DNA of 64,000 nucleotides. Origin: Phaeobacter cretensis. GTDB lineage: Bacteria; Pseudomonadota; Alphaproteobacteria; Rhodobacterales; Rhodobacteraceae. The stretch covers positions 62,001 through 126,000 of the forward strand of contig NZ_JBKBEU010000002.1 of the NCBI RefSeq assembly GCF_047372505.1, in the 5' to 3' direction. The translations under genes and the position numbers were made by a program. Shown piece by piece: positions 1-9,021 of the stretch. The notes under the pieces were generated by a model that searched no databases, was not told where the DNA came from, and saw nothing but the letters and a program-made list of their open reading frames with translations. Each line of letters starts with the position of its first letter. Position 1 is the stretch's first letter.

Positions 1-1673
1 ATTGCGAGACTACTGCCAACAGGGAACCACAGCAGTTCAGCTGAGATGCCTCCAAACATCTGCTCCAAGTAGCCGGCGGTCACACGCGCGAACAGATCGG
101 CGTGGGGACGCCAAGTGTATTCGGCGGTCAGGTGGCTGAGACGCAAATCGGATTCCGACGCATAGCGTGCCCAGTCCGACCGTACCTTGGGAAGAACAGA
201 GTTGGAGGGCCGCGCGGATGCATCCAGATTGCCAATCACGGGCTGGCGAAGTTGACCGGAAAATGTCCATCCAGGTGCGGGCTGATATGCGGCTTTCAAC
301 TCAGCTCCGATTTCATATCGTAGAGGCTCATCCGGATCGAAGAAGGACAACTGAGTATAGGGGCCGAAGCGATAGGTGAATCGAGGGAAGGCGTCGATGT
401 TTTCTGTGCCTACTATGGCTTGTGGTGCGTCTTCGATCTCAGCCCGTGCAAGGCTGCGCCATGCACCATCCAGATCCGCCTCCAGTTCATAGAGGTCGCT
501 ACGTTGACTCTTGATACGGGTGGTTGGCAGGCCGTTTTCAGCGAGAGTTACCTCAAACGTTTGCAGACGTGGGGGAAGTGTGTTTGCCATCACCCGGGTG
601 GTGCGTCCAACAGCCTGCGCAGCCGCGCCATACCGCAAATTTTCTACCGTGATACGAGCCCGGTCACCCTCCCGTTCAAATCCAATGAGACGGACACCTT
701 CCACGGCCAGCCGTGTGTTCAGTACATCGTAAATACGGGGGGGGTCAGCAGCCGAAGCATTGCTCTGAGCGAGATTCCAGCTGGCTAGCGCTACCTGTTC
801 TTGGGGTTTTAGGGCTGGGGCCGCCGCGCCCTGGCCACCAGGCGAAGCGGCGCGGCGCGGGTCGAACGCATAACTTAGCTGTAGTGCAAGCGCTGAGCCG
901 TTTAGATAAGACCCGCCCACTGTCACCCCATTGTCGAACCGGTAGGATGCGCCAAAATTGATGGGGGATCTCACGTCTGTCAGTCCGCGCTCTGCTTCTG
1001 CGGTGTAGGTGTCCGACGAGTATTCAGCCATCACCGACCATTGCGGAGTTACATCCCACCGCAATCCGCCAAATAATGCGGCATCGCCTCTGAACCAGTT
1101 TCCGAAATCCAACTGGCCGGTGGTGGAGAGACCACCAGCGTTTGAATCTTCTCGGGTGTCGAACCGCCCGTCGAGCGCCGTGAGAGGGTTCCGTTGGCCC
1201 CCACGCCCTGCAAGGCGGCCCCAGCCGATCCCGCCAGTTGCTGTGATGTTGGGTGTCAGATGTTTGGTCGCGACCAGATATTCACTAGCGTAAACCCCTG
1301 TGCCGCCAAAATCACGCAAACCAAGAGCGATGGCGGGTCCAGCGGCAGTCTCACGACGTAGCTGAAAGTGAACATCAAAGCTGCGATCATAACGGCTAAG
1401 TCCGACGCCGGTGTCAAAATCTTTTAGGAAACTGTAGCGAAAACTGCCGTAGACATTGGGCAACATTTGAAACGTCAGTGTGTTTCGACTGGTATTTTCG
1501 AAATTGGATGTGGTCAGCGCTAACGTGCCGTCTGGAAGAACCTCAGCCGTTGGTGTGTCGATTAGACCGGGAGTACCATAGGTCGACAGAGTTTGGGCTG
1601 GAGCCCGCATGGCAACCAGCTGGCCACTGAGCGTACCCAGGCAGCCAATCATAAGAATTGCGTGTACCCGCAT
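1..1673 (-). CDS. yjbH: YjbH-domain outer-membrane protein (3' end outside window)
   Basis: I read this gene by translating the minus strand; it runs off the left edge, so only about the first 557 codons are visible. The start is the ATG at 1673, preceded by GGTGGG. A signal peptide (residues about 1-27, ending near APAQ) is followed by STYGTPGLIDTPTAEVLPDG and by the segment DFGGTGVYASEYLVATK, both typical of the YjbH family. The rest alternates short beta-strand-like segments, as expected for an outer-membrane barrel. In enterobacteria YjbH belongs to the yjbEFGH exopolysaccharide operon; no partner gene is visible here. It is divergent from the phosphatase at 1801, with 127 bp between them. 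The family call is fairly sure; a polysaccharide role is inference. Confidence 0.75.
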   Translation of the reverse strand, partial: MRVHAILMIGCLGTLSGQLVAMRAPAQTLSTYGTPGLIDTPTAEVLPDGTLALTTSNFENTSRNTLTFQMLPNVYGSFRYSFLKDFDTGVGLSRYDRSFDVHFQLRRETAAGPAIALGLRDFGGTGVYASEYLVATKHLTPNITATGGIGWGRLAGRGGQRNPLTALDGRFDTREDSNAGGLSTTGQLDFGNWFRGDAALFGGLRWDVTPQWSVMAEYSSDTYTAEAERGLTDVRSPINFGASYRFDNGVTVGGSYLNGSALALQLSYAFDPRRAASPGGQGAAAPALKPQEQVALASWNLAQSNASAADPPRIYDVLNTRLAVEGVRLIGFEREGDRARITVENLRYGAAAQAVGRTTRVMANTLPPRLQTFEVTLAENGLPTTRIKSQRSDLYELEADLDGAWRSLARAEIEDAPQAIVGTENIDAFPRFTYRFGPYTQLSFFDPDEPLRYEIGAELKAAYQPAPGWTFSGQLRQPVIGNLDASARPSNSVLPKVRSDWARYASESDLRLSHLTAEYTWRPHADLFARVTAGYLEQMFGGISAELLWFPVGSSLA

Positions 1674-1800
1674 TCCCACCCAGCCTCGTAGTGCCCACCT
1701 TTTTTGGTGGTGCTTCTTCACACAGCTCCCAACCCCGCCTAACACTAAACCAGTCGATTTGCCGGTAGAAACAGCGTCAGGCCCCCAGGGAGCAGCGATT

Positions 1801-2535
1801 ATGTTCAAAAAGTTAATTACCGGATTTCGGGGAAAACCGCAAGATTTCGTGGCGATCGATCCCGGGGAGTCGATCTGTGTTGTCGGGGACATACACGGAT
1901 GTGATGATCTTCTGGTGCAATTGCTGGAGCAGGTGAACCCGGATCTGCGGTTGATCTGCCTTGGTGACTACATTGACCGGGGCGAACACAGCGCCGCGGT
2001 TCTGAGACGGCTGATGGATCGGCCTGATGTGACAGTGCTCATGGGCAATCATGAGGCAATGCTATTGGATTTTTTGGCGGATCCGACTGCAGGCGCTGCG
2101 ATCTGGCTGCGTAATGGCGGACTTCAGACACTCTCCAGTTTTGGGATCGGTGGGGTTTCTGAGCAGTCTTCGTCGCGCGATTTGACAGAGGCGGCTGATG
2201 CCCTTGAGTTTGCTATGGGATCCGAGATGCTCGAGTGGTTACGCACGCTGCCTCTGTCCTGCCAATTCGGCAACGTTTTTATCGCCCATGCGGGTGCGGA
2301 CCCACTGACATCATGCACTGCCCAGTCTCGCCAATCTCTGCTTTGGGGTGGGCCTGATAACCGTCGTAAGCAGCGGCAGGATGATATTTGGGTTGTGCAC
2401 GGGCATTGGATTGTTCCGGAACCGACGGTGTCTGCGGGTCGGATTGCATTGGATACTGGGGCTTTCGCAACCGGTCGGTTAACAGCGGCGGAAATCAGTA
2501 TCGATGCGGTTCGGTTTGTTTGTGTGACTCTCTGA
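1801..2535 (+). CDS. Calcineurin-like metallophosphoesterase (Ser/Thr phosphatase family)
   Basis: A 244-residue protein with the complete phosphoprotein-phosphatase signature: GDIHG (about residues 29-33), GDYIDRG (55-61) and GNHE (82-85), then AHAG and a late VHGHW motif giving the C-terminal metal-binding histidines. It should be a cytoplasmic two-metal phosphatase of the bacterial PrpA/ApaH-like type; the substrate (protein or dinucleotide) cannot be told from sequence. The open frame extends back to 1609, but that part is the antisense of the YjbH signal-peptide region. The ATG at 1801, behind AGGGAGC, starts the conserved part, so I chose it. It is monocistronic, with a shared bidirectional hairpin downstream at 2598-2624. 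Confidence 0.85.
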   Translation: MFKKLITGFRGKPQDFVAIDPGESICVVGDIHGCDDLLVQLLEQVNPDLRLICLGDYIDRGEHSAAVLRRLMDRPDVTVLMGNHEAMLLDFLADPTAGAAIWLRNGGLQTLSSFGIGGVSEQSSSRDLTEAADALEFAMGSEMLEWLRTLPLSCQFGNVFIAHAGADPLTSCTAQSRQSLLWGGPDNRRKQRQDDIWVVHGHWIVPEPTVSAGRIALDTGAFATGRLTAAEISIDAVRFVCVTL

Positions 2536-2597
2536 GGTTTTATTTCGATTTCTTGAGACCGAGTTGGCATTCTAACGTACGGGCTTGGCACATTTTC

Positions 2598-2624
2598 ACC
2601 AGCGCCCAAAATCTAGGCGCTGGT
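2598..2624. terminator. Bidirectional hairpin between convergent genes
   Basis: ACCAGCGCC and GGCGCTGGT form a perfect 9-bp stem around a 9-nt loop, between the phosphatase stop (2535) and the DUF418 gene stop (2632). There is no long T-run on either side, so it is a plausible but weak intrinsic terminator for both genes. Confidence 0.6.
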
Positions 2625-2631
2625 TCGGAAA

Positions 2632-3681
2632 TCACCCCGCTATTTTGCGCATTACCATCTCGATGGGGCCATGTTTCGCATAGCGGGACCATAGCAGTGC
2701 ATAGATTGTGGCCAAGGCGGAGAACAACAACGCTGCCCAGACAGCTGTCTCCGGCCTTTGGTCACTAAGCATGTTGAGTTCTTCCAGCGTTCCCATTCCG
2801 ATGAGGATATGGGCGATGTACAGTGTTAACGTTTGCCGCCCTGCTGGCGTTAATATGTCGAGAATTCCAATTCGTTTCAGAACAGGCGCTAACAATAAGC
2901 ATGCACCAATTATGATGCAGGCTGAGGATAGGCCCGCGATCATATAGAATGGCATCGGTGGAATTGGCAGTGTTGTTGCCAATTCTGCGAGCTCGGGGTC
3001 GATTTCAAGCAAACTTCGAACGGCAATTGCACTTACACTTTCAGTGATGACGTAGATAGTCGCTCCGAACGCGATAAGGCCGATTTGGACGCGCCGTTCC
3101 TGAAGCGGCAGGCGCGACAGAAGGATACCAAACAGTAAGAAAGCAAGCCAAGGCACCACAGGATGCCACCCATTAAACAATAGGTGGCGGAAGAAACCTT
3201 GGAACGTCCAGAGGTCAGCATATGAATAGAGTTTCCAATCCCAGCCAAGGTCATAGTCAAAGGCTAAGATCATCACTGGGAACGCAAGGATCAACGCCGC
3301 TGTGAGAGTTGTCAGGACCATGGTTGACGCGCCTAAGAGGAAAGCACCAAACATGAAGTAAACGGCGTAATAGTGCAGAATATCGGCATCGAAGCTCAAC
3401 ATGTTGATCATGCCGAGGACCATCAGAAAAGCAGCGCGACGTAGTGTAGCCTGGATATTACTTCTGGCTGATGTCCCTGCCGCGAGACCAAGCCCGACGC
3501 CGGCTAGCACGACGAAACAGGCAGCTGCCCGTCCCTCCAGTGCTGTGCTGAGTCCGGCAATGAGACTGGTGCCGCCTTCGGCTTCCATCGCTATTTTGAA
3601 GTTCACGATGACCATACCGACAAAAGCTAAGTAGCGCGCAAGGTCGAGCCCTTGCAGGCGAGTGGAGGGATAAGGCTGCAT
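2632..3681 (-). CDS. DUF418/YeiB-like multi-pass membrane protein
   Basis: About 349 residues with roughly ten hydrophobic segments. The N-terminal RLQGLDLARYLAFVGMVIVN and the C-terminal LTPAGRQTLTLYIAH are hallmarks of the DUF418 (YeiB-like) and DUF1624 membrane families, distantly related to acyltransferase-3 proteins. Function is unknown; an inner-membrane acyl-transfer or transport role is only a guess. The open frame extends to a GTG at 3714, but that codon lies inside a palindromic operator and would add a non-conserved, polar stretch; the ATG at 3681 is the better start. The TetR-type palindrome directly in front suggests repression by an unlinked regulator. Confidence 0.75.
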   Translation of the reverse strand: MQPYPSTRLQGLDLARYLAFVGMVIVNFKIAMEAEGGTSLIAGLSTALEGRAAACFVVLAGVGLGLAAGTSARSNIQATLRRAAFLMVLGMINMLSFDADILHYYAVYFMFGAFLLGASTMVLTTLTAALILAFPVMILAFDYDLGWDWKLYSYADLWTFQGFFRHLLFNGWHPVVPWLAFLLFGILLSRLPLQERRVQIGLIAFGATIYVITESVSAIAVRSLLEIDPELAELATTLPIPPMPFYMIAGLSSACIIIGACLLLAPVLKRIGILDILTPAGRQTLTLYIAHILIGMGTLEELNMLSDQRPETAVWAALLFSALATIYALLWSRYAKHGPIEMVMRKIAG

Positions 3682-3687
3682 ATCTAT

Positions 3688-3722
3688 CTCATATATGAAT
3701 GAACGTACGTTCACTATATGAG
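3688..3722. promoter_or_regulatory. TetR-type palindromic operator in front of the DUF418 gene
   Basis: The core TGAACGTACGTTCA (3700-3713) is a perfect 14-bp palindrome. It is flanked by CTCATATA on the left and TATATGAG on the right, giving an outer inverted repeat. It lies 19 bp upstream of the ATG at 3681. Symmetry and spacing fit a TetR/AcrR-family operator, but no TetR gene is adjacent. Confidence 0.6.
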
Positions 3723-3952
3723 TAATCTAAGTTCAAATTCAAGCCAAGTCGACCTGGCGGAAGTGACTTGTGCAAAAGAGGTATCGTTGCTGATCAGCCG
3801 TGACCAAGTAACAAAAATTGTCTCTAACGCTTTGGGCCGTGAGAGAGATTTTGGTTAACAAAAAGCGGGGAACGGTTGTTCCACTAGAGCCTTGACGGGA
3901 ATTTTAATGTAACCTTATCGTATGACGTAGGGTCAATTCATGGTGGGTTGAC

Positions 3953-5089
3953 GTGGGGTTGTCCGGGTTGGGGCGCGCTCTAGTGGCGATAGTGGATGGA
4001 TTGGTTAACATGCCGAATGCTGTGTTGAATGATATTTTAGAACTTGAAGAGTGGCTCGACTATATTGGGGGTGTGGTATCCTATAGTGGTAATACCGATT
4101 TGCTGGCTGCGTTTAATGCCAGCAATGTAACACAGCTAACGGTAGGGGAATTCCTAACCATCGTTGATGCTGCAGAGCAGGCAATTTTGTCGATCAACTG
4201 GCAAGATCTCGTTGATCAAGTTGCGGAGTTTTTGAATACTCCGATCGTTTCAGAGCAGCTTACGGCTGCGGAGAAGCAAGCCATTCTTGATGCTATTTCA
4301 ACAATCGAGCCGTCCGAAATCACCGAAGGGTTCGACCTTCTGCGCGCTGAATTCGCGGGTATCGATACAGGCACTCTTGTAGTGGATGCGATGAATATTG
4401 CTGGTGGTCAAACACCCGTCGGGACCGCATCCAACGATGTGCTTACTGGCACAATAGGTAGTGACGAAGTTGGCTTGTCTGCGGGGGACGATATTTTTAT
4501 CGCTGGGCAGGGGGACATCGGTGATGATACGATCCGGGGCGGTTCCGGTGACGATACCATAAATGGTGGCTCCGGACAGGACAGTCTGTTTGGTGGAAGC
4601 GGCGCGGACCTGATCCGCGGTGGCTGGGGCTCTGACTTGATGAAAGGCGGGCGTCAGGGGGATGTGCTGATCGGTGCACAAGGCCGCGATACCATTTACG
4701 GTGAAGGCGGTGCCGATCGCCTAGATGGTGGTGCAGGGAATGATCGTCTGGTTGGCGGTTCTGGCCATGACACAATCGTTGGCGGGAGCGGCGTTGACCG
4801 GTTGTTCGGTGGCAACGGCAATGATCTTTTGATCGGAGGCGCACAGGCTGACTACTTTATTTTCCGTGGTAGTTTTGGTGATGACACTATTCGTGGATTT
4901 GCTGCGCGAAGCGACGCTGAAAAAGTTGATCTGAGAGCCGTCTCTGAGATTTCTGACATCGCGGATTTGCAAGACAATCATCTGTCGCAGGACGGCAACA
5001 ATGCAGTGATTGACGATGGTCTTGGTAATACCATCACTTTGATTGGCGTTGACATCAACGACCTAGATGCAGGCGATTTCTTGTTCTGA
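3953..5089 (+). CDS. RTX calcium-binding secreted protein 1
   Basis: A 378-residue protein in two parts. Residues 1-150 are a helical, acidic domain I do not recognise. From about 155 to 300 there are tandem glycine/aspartate nonapeptides (GGSGDDTINGGSGQD, GGAGNDRLVGG) that bind calcium as a parallel beta-roll. The end resembles a serralysin-type C-terminus: YFIFRGSFGDDTIRGF and the terminal GDFLF, which serves as the uncleaved type I secretion signal. There is no N-terminal signal peptide, as expected for this export route, and no ABC exporter in the window. The start is uncertain: GTG 3953 (behind GGTGGG) or ATG 4010. A strong hairpin follows. Two further RTX proteins are at 41579 and 44978. 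Confidence 0.85.
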   Translation: MGLSGLGRALVAIVDGLVNMPNAVLNDILELEEWLDYIGGVVSYSGNTDLLAAFNASNVTQLTVGEFLTIVDAAEQAILSINWQDLVDQVAEFLNTPIVSEQLTAAEKQAILDAISTIEPSEITEGFDLLRAEFAGIDTGTLVVDAMNIAGGQTPVGTASNDVLTGTIGSDEVGLSAGDDIFIAGQGDIGDDTIRGGSGDDTINGGSGQDSLFGGSGADLIRGGWGSDLMKGGRQGDVLIGAQGRDTIYGEGGADRLDGGAGNDRLVGGSGHDTIVGGSGVDRLFGGNGNDLLIGGAQADYFIFRGSFGDDTIRGFAARSDAEKVDLRAVSEISDIADLQDNHLSQDGNNAVIDDGLGNTITLIGVDINDLDAGDFLF

Positions 5090-5102
5090 TTTCAAGTGCT
5101 CA

Positions 5103-5133
5103 CGGAGGCGCACATTTGCTGCGCCTCCGGTTT
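5103..5133 (+). terminator. Intrinsic terminator after RTX gene 1
   Basis: CGGAGGCGCA (5103-5112) pairs perfectly with TGCGCCTCCG (5120-5129) around a 7-nt loop and is followed by GTTT, 14 bp after the RTX stop codon. Confidence 0.75.
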
Positions 5134-5177
5134 GAAGCCTGCTATTAATACAGTAACATAGATTTGTAGCGGTGGCC

Positions 5178-6326
5178 CTAGCCCAGATTGCGTAACATAG
5201 CCTGGGATGGTGTGCCGGTGACTGATAGGCCACGGCTTTGTTGATAGGCGCGTATCGCTTTCTCACTGTTGGGGCCGATCACGCCGTCCGCGCCATCGGT
5301 GTCGAAGCCTTTGGCAGTCAGACGTTTCTGCAACAAAATTCGATCATCTTTTGTAAGCCCGTTGGCGTCAGGTGGGAAGCTCGTGCGCAGTGGACCCGCT
5401 CCGCCGATCCGATCCGCTAGATGGCCAACACCAATCGCATAAGCGTCAGAGTTGTTGTAGCGTTTGATGGCGCGAAAATTGCTGGTTACGGCGAACTTGG
5501 GACCACCCGGTTGTGGCTGAATGAGATTGCCGCTGGTAGGGGATGAACCGATCATTTCTTGGCCCCAGCGTTGCCCCCGAGTCCAGCCGTTCCGTGCAAG
5601 GTAGGCTGCTGTTGATGCCAATGAATCGCTGGGATCTTCCGACCAGATATCGCGACGGCCGTCGCCAGTAAAATCGACAGCAAAAGCTTGATATGAAGTT
5701 GGGATGAACTGTGTGTGGCCCATGGCGCCGGCCCAACTTCCGGTCATGCGAGACGCGGAGATATCACCGTTTTGCAGGATCCTCAGGGCAGCGATTAGCT
5801 GTTTTTCAAAGAACGCCCCGCGCCGACCATCAAAAGCTAGTGTGGAGGTTGCGGATATCACTGGCACGTTGCCACGGCGTTCACCGAAGAAGCTCTCCAG
5901 CCCCCAGATTGCTGTTATGATTTCTGCGTCTACCCCATAGGTCTGTTCTAGCGCGGCAAGTGTATTGCGATGACGGGCGTAGGCTGCGCGACCTTTACTC
6001 ACGCGCTCATCAGAGGCTGCAATTGAGAGGTAATCTTCGAGGCTGCGTTTGAACTCGGTTTGATTGCGGTCGCGTTTGATCACGCCTGGCAGATAGCCAG
6101 CGCCTCGAAAGGCGGTGGTAAGCGTACTGTTGCTGATCCCTGAGGACGCGGCACGGCGATGGAAGCCCGCAACCCAAGCGTCATAGGCAGCATTTGGTAC
6201 CGGGCGAAGATCAGCGGGCAGTCCACTTGTGGCGCGTGGGCCCGGCGTGCTTGTTACACTTTCACCACAGGCCCCAAGACCAAGCGCCATCAGTCCGAAC
6301 CCAAAACTGCGTCGTGAAATACTCAT
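5178..6326 (-). CDS. Lytic murein transglycosylase, MltB type, lipoprotein
   Basis: 382 residues. The N-terminus SRRSFGFGLMALGLGACG ends in a lipobox (LGAC), and the twin arginine suggests possible Tat export. The SLT_2/MltB catalytic domain covers about residues 45-300. It contains AIWGLESFFGERRG with the catalytic Glu, then SWAGAMGHTQFIPTSYQ and the DGRRDIW segment. The last 60 residues are a PG_binding_1 domain (KGFDTDGADGVIGPNSEKAI). It cleaves peptidoglycan glycan strands with formation of 1,6-anhydro-muropeptides. A divergent second member of the same family is at 11821. It is transcribed towards the RTX gene. Confidence 0.92.
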   Translation of the reverse strand: MSISRRSFGFGLMALGLGACGESVTSTPGPRATSGLPADLRPVPNAAYDAWVAGFHRRAASSGISNSTLTTAFRGAGYLPGVIKRDRNQTEFKRSLEDYLSIAASDERVSKGRAAYARHRNTLAALEQTYGVDAEIITAIWGLESFFGERRGNVPVISATSTLAFDGRRGAFFEKQLIAALRILQNGDISASRMTGSWAGAMGHTQFIPTSYQAFAVDFTGDGRRDIWSEDPSDSLASTAAYLARNGWTRGQRWGQEMIGSSPTSGNLIQPQPGGPKFAVTSNFRAIKRYNNSDAYAIGVGHLADRIGGAGPLRTSFPPDANGLTKDDRILLQKRLTAKGFDTDGADGVIGPNSEKAIRAYQQSRGLSVTGTPSQAMLRNLG

Positions 6327-6437
6327 CTGCCTGCCTGCTGCTTATTATTTTCTAGATAACACTAGCGGATCATAGCTGCCCCGCAAGATCAGGGTGGCAA
6401 TATCCCGCTGACAAGGATGTGTCGAGGTTTGGCGCGC

Positions 6438-7262
6438 CTATCCTTGATCGCCAGTGTCGTTGGTGAGGCGGTAGCTGTCTCGTTCGGCAGGTGTCAGCAA
6501 ATAGATTTCATCGGATGGGGTTACCAAAGCATGTCGCATGATCAGAGGGTCGACACCCATTTCTTGAAGGTAGCTCATAACCTCACCTTGTCCGCGTTGG
6601 ATTTTTTCGATTGCGACAAAGGCGGGCAGCATAGTGTTTTGTCCGAAATAGTGTTGATGCACACCTACCATGGCATCTGGATCGACGGTCCTCGTGATAC
6701 CAGCTGCCAGAACATAGGGGCAGGCAGACAGGCAAATGTCGCTAGCGCTCATGATTGTGTTCATCTCGCGCATGCGAAGGACGCGGCCAATAGCCAATGC
6801 GTCGCGCACAGAACCGCCGGGGCTATTGAGATAAACCAGTTTCGGGCGCACGCTCAACATTTCAAGATATTCAGCGACTCGTAAGGCATCCCCTTCGGCG
6901 ATCCGCCCGGTCAGGGTCAGCACGGGTTCGCCTTGCCAATCCGGCGTCGCGAAGACCAATCTGCCGGGCATATCACCGGTGTCGAGGATAGGCCGGTTCC
7001 CGGGAGAGGGTAAGCGTTCAGGCAGGTGGTTGGGCGTAAATCGTCGTATTTGATCCCCCGGACCGATTGGATCCGTCAGTTCGGGTACTGATGATGGCCA
7101 GGTAAGCTGTGGAGCAAGTTGGGCAAGATCGGTTCCCAAAAGAACGGCAGCAAATCCAAGCTGTGCTGCCAATACCCAGCGCAGCATACGCCAGGTGTCG
7201 GGTGATTTCTTGCGTCGCCCCGCAGGTGGTTCGGTTAGCGGGCTCTCCCGTTCAGTTGGCAC
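6438..7262 (-). CDS. ClpP/crotonase-fold periplasmic protein with one membrane anchor
   Basis: About 274 residues from the GTG at 7262, which has GGAAG 9 bp upstream and overlaps the previous gene's stop; a TTG at 7310 is an alternative start giving 290 residues. After a charged N-terminus there is one membrane segment (MLRWVLAAQLGFAAVLLG). The C-terminal half has a ClpP-like fold: YLNSPGGSVRDALAIGRVLR, then DICLSACPYVLAAG, where Ser-Ala-Cys-Pro sits at the nucleophile elbow, and VGVHQHYFG with a candidate His. This matches COG3904-type 'predicted periplasmic' ClpP-like proteins common in Rhodobacterales. Its translational overlap with the membrane protein upstream argues for a two-gene operon and a joint function. 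Substrate unknown. Confidence 0.7.
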   Translation of the reverse strand: MPTERESPLTEPPAGRRKKSPDTWRMLRWVLAAQLGFAAVLLGTDLAQLAPQLTWPSSVPELTDPIGPGDQIRRFTPNHLPERLPSPGNRPILDTGDMPGRLVFATPDWQGEPVLTLTGRIAEGDALRVAEYLEMLSVRPKLVYLNSPGGSVRDALAIGRVLRMREMNTIMSASDICLSACPYVLAAGITRTVDPDAMVGVHQHYFGQNTMLPAFVAIEKIQRGQGEVMSYLQEMGVDPLIMRHALVTPSDEIYLLTPAERDSYRLTNDTGDQG

Positions 7263-8628
7263 TGCGTCGGTCTTCCAGATCGGTGATATCTGGTGCTTGG
7301 TTTTCGACAATTCTATCGTTGCCCCGTGTGCGTTGAGGGTTTGCGGCTGCGACCTGCCCTGCGCGGTCTAACGACGTATCGATGTCTCTGATGGCAGCTA
7401 CCGCAGCGCGTAGCTCGGCCAGCGTCATGGTGTCTTCTGTGGCGGCCCCTTCACGGCCCGCGCGAATGGCGGCTTGAGTGATTGCAAGGATCAGGACCAA
7501 AACGGCGGGCAATAAGTCGATTGCAATGGCTCCCGCCCAAGATGGGACGAAATTCCCTGCATAGAGGATTACCGCATCCGCAGCAGACACCGGTGTGTAG
7601 GTGGTGTCGCGCGGGGGCGTCATGTTGAGCACGGAAGCGGCAGCGGTACTCAAGCCATCTGCGTGTTGTGCTAGAACGCGCCGCACGCTGTCGATGGTGG
7701 CCTGTTGGCCCTGCCGGGTTGCAGCATCGGTTCCGTCCAGTTCCGGTGTCACTACGCTGTCAGAAAGATCACGCGCGGCCCTTTGAACTAATGGAGCAAC
7801 CGACAATTGCCGAAGTTGGGTTATGACATTGGCAAGGCGAACGGCTTCCTCTGAGAACAGAACCGATCGTTGATCTACAGGGCCCTGTTCGACAGTCAGT
7901 GCGCGCATCCGGGACAGAATAGCATTTCCTTCGTCAAAGGCCGCCTCGACCAGTGGCTGTTGGCTGGTGATCTGAGTTTCCAGCGCTGCTAGCTCATTTG
8001 ATTTCTGTCGTAGCAGTCGAAAAACCGCACCGTGGCCTGCAAAACCTGACAATTGGCCGGTTGCTTCCTGCTCGGAGAGATCGACAAAAGTCTGTTGGAC
8101 CCGTGCCACATCACGCGCAAGACTCTGGCCGCTTTGAGTGATTTCATCTGCTCGTTCCAGAGCTGTTTGATAATCTTGTACCGTTTCTGCCAGATGTTGT
8201 TCGACGGCAGCCGCTCCGGCAAGCGCTGCGGCATTCAGCCAAGACGACATTGCAATAATAGCGACTGAGCCAAGCGCCATCGACAGCAAAAGACCGATGC
8301 GTGCTGCGGCTGTTCGCACTGCTGGAACAAGCCGCATCATATAGGACCAGAACACAAAAATACCGACTGACACAGCGACCGAATAAGCCAGCGCGGCGAT
8401 CACTGAGAATGCGCCGGTATCGTCCAGCAGTGAAGATACACCAAGATAGGTGTAGATCCCGGATGCTACTGCGAGAACGCCAAGTGCTGTGCCTGTAATA
8501 TTGTCCAGCCAGCTCAAGTGATCTTCTAGGTCGCGGGCATTCTGCGCCGCACGTGCCTCACTGCGGCTCAACCTGGAAGAGGAGCCACTTGTATGACCTG
8601 TCTGCTGACGGGCTGGTTCTGTAGTCAT
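7252..8628 (-). CDS. Membrane protein of unknown function with central coiled region
   Basis: About 458 residues. The N-terminal third has three hydrophobic segments (GTALGVLAVASGIYTYLGV, an AALAYSVAVSVGIFVFW segment, IGLLLSMALGSVAIIAMSS). Residues about 150-350 form a long, hydrophilic, Gln/Ala/Leu-rich helical region. A last membrane span follows (IAIDLLPAVLVLILAITQAA), with a cytoplasmic tail. I recognise no named domain. The ATG at 8628 with GGGAG 8 bp upstream is a better start than the TTG at 8634. The next gene begins before this one ends, so the two are translationally coupled. The layout of a membrane scaffold with a large extracytoplasmic helical domain plus a ClpP-like partner suggests envelope protein surveillance, as inference only. 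Confidence 0.6.
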   Translation of the reverse strand: MTTEPARQQTGHTSGSSSRLSRSEARAAQNARDLEDHLSWLDNITGTALGVLAVASGIYTYLGVSSLLDDTGAFSVIAALAYSVAVSVGIFVFWSYMMRLVPAVRTAAARIGLLLSMALGSVAIIAMSSWLNAAALAGAAAVEQHLAETVQDYQTALERADEITQSGQSLARDVARVQQTFVDLSEQEATGQLSGFAGHGAVFRLLRQKSNELAALETQITSQQPLVEAAFDEGNAILSRMRALTVEQGPVDQRSVLFSEEAVRLANVITQLRQLSVAPLVQRAARDLSDSVVTPELDGTDAATRQGQQATIDSVRRVLAQHADGLSTAAASVLNMTPPRDTTYTPVSAADAVILYAGNFVPSWAGAIAIDLLPAVLVLILAITQAAIRAGREGAATEDTMTLAELRAAVAAIRDIDTSLDRAGQVAAANPQRTRGNDRIVENQAPDITDLEDRRSAN

Positions 8629-9021
8629 CCGCAAGGCTCCCTGTTACCCGTCCCAAGATATGATGCCGCGACAAAGATGCAAATGCCGACGTGTTAAGCT
8701 CGGTGAATTGACGCTCTGTTTGTGCGGTTTTCACCCCCAAACTGGTTCGATATGTGGCATTAGACGAAGCACGAGCGGTCTAGTCGCTATGGATCGAGCG
8801 ACACGCAGAACGTATGAATTGAACTATATTTCCTGACGTTTTGCACAGTCGCAGAGAGTGGACCGGGCTGATCAATACTCAAGACCCGAGCCATTTGGAT
8901 ATTTGGGCCGGCGCATGATCCGCGGCTTGGTTCTAAATTCGCATGCAAGATTGAGGTGGAAGAAGACTAAGGGGCAAAGTTCCGTTAACCTTGCCTCTTT
9001 TTCAGTAATGATCGCAGGGCT
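8629..9021. other. Intergenic region, no gene seen
   Basis: About 390 bp between the start of the membrane-protein operon and the end of the M20 gene. I see no ORF with coding character, no RNA gene and no convincing hairpin. Confidence 0.5.

Noticed and set aside
102..1293. Several plus-strand ORFs of 70-120 codons
   Set aside because: They are shadows of the long YjbH frame on the minus strand, which runs off the window.
3682..3714. GTG start giving an extra 11 residues to the DUF418 protein
   Set aside because: The codon lies in a palindromic operator and the extra residues are not family-like.
4380..4850. Repeated DNA units resembling a tandem array or CRISPR
   Set aside because: The repeats are degenerate at DNA level and encode RTX nonapeptides in one long frame; no spacers. 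The same holds at 41940-42290 and 46130-46400.
4298..4981. Minus-strand ORFs opposite RTX gene 1
   Set aside because: Shadow frames produced by the biased GGxGxD codons; the same applies at 41808-42209 and 46135-46425.
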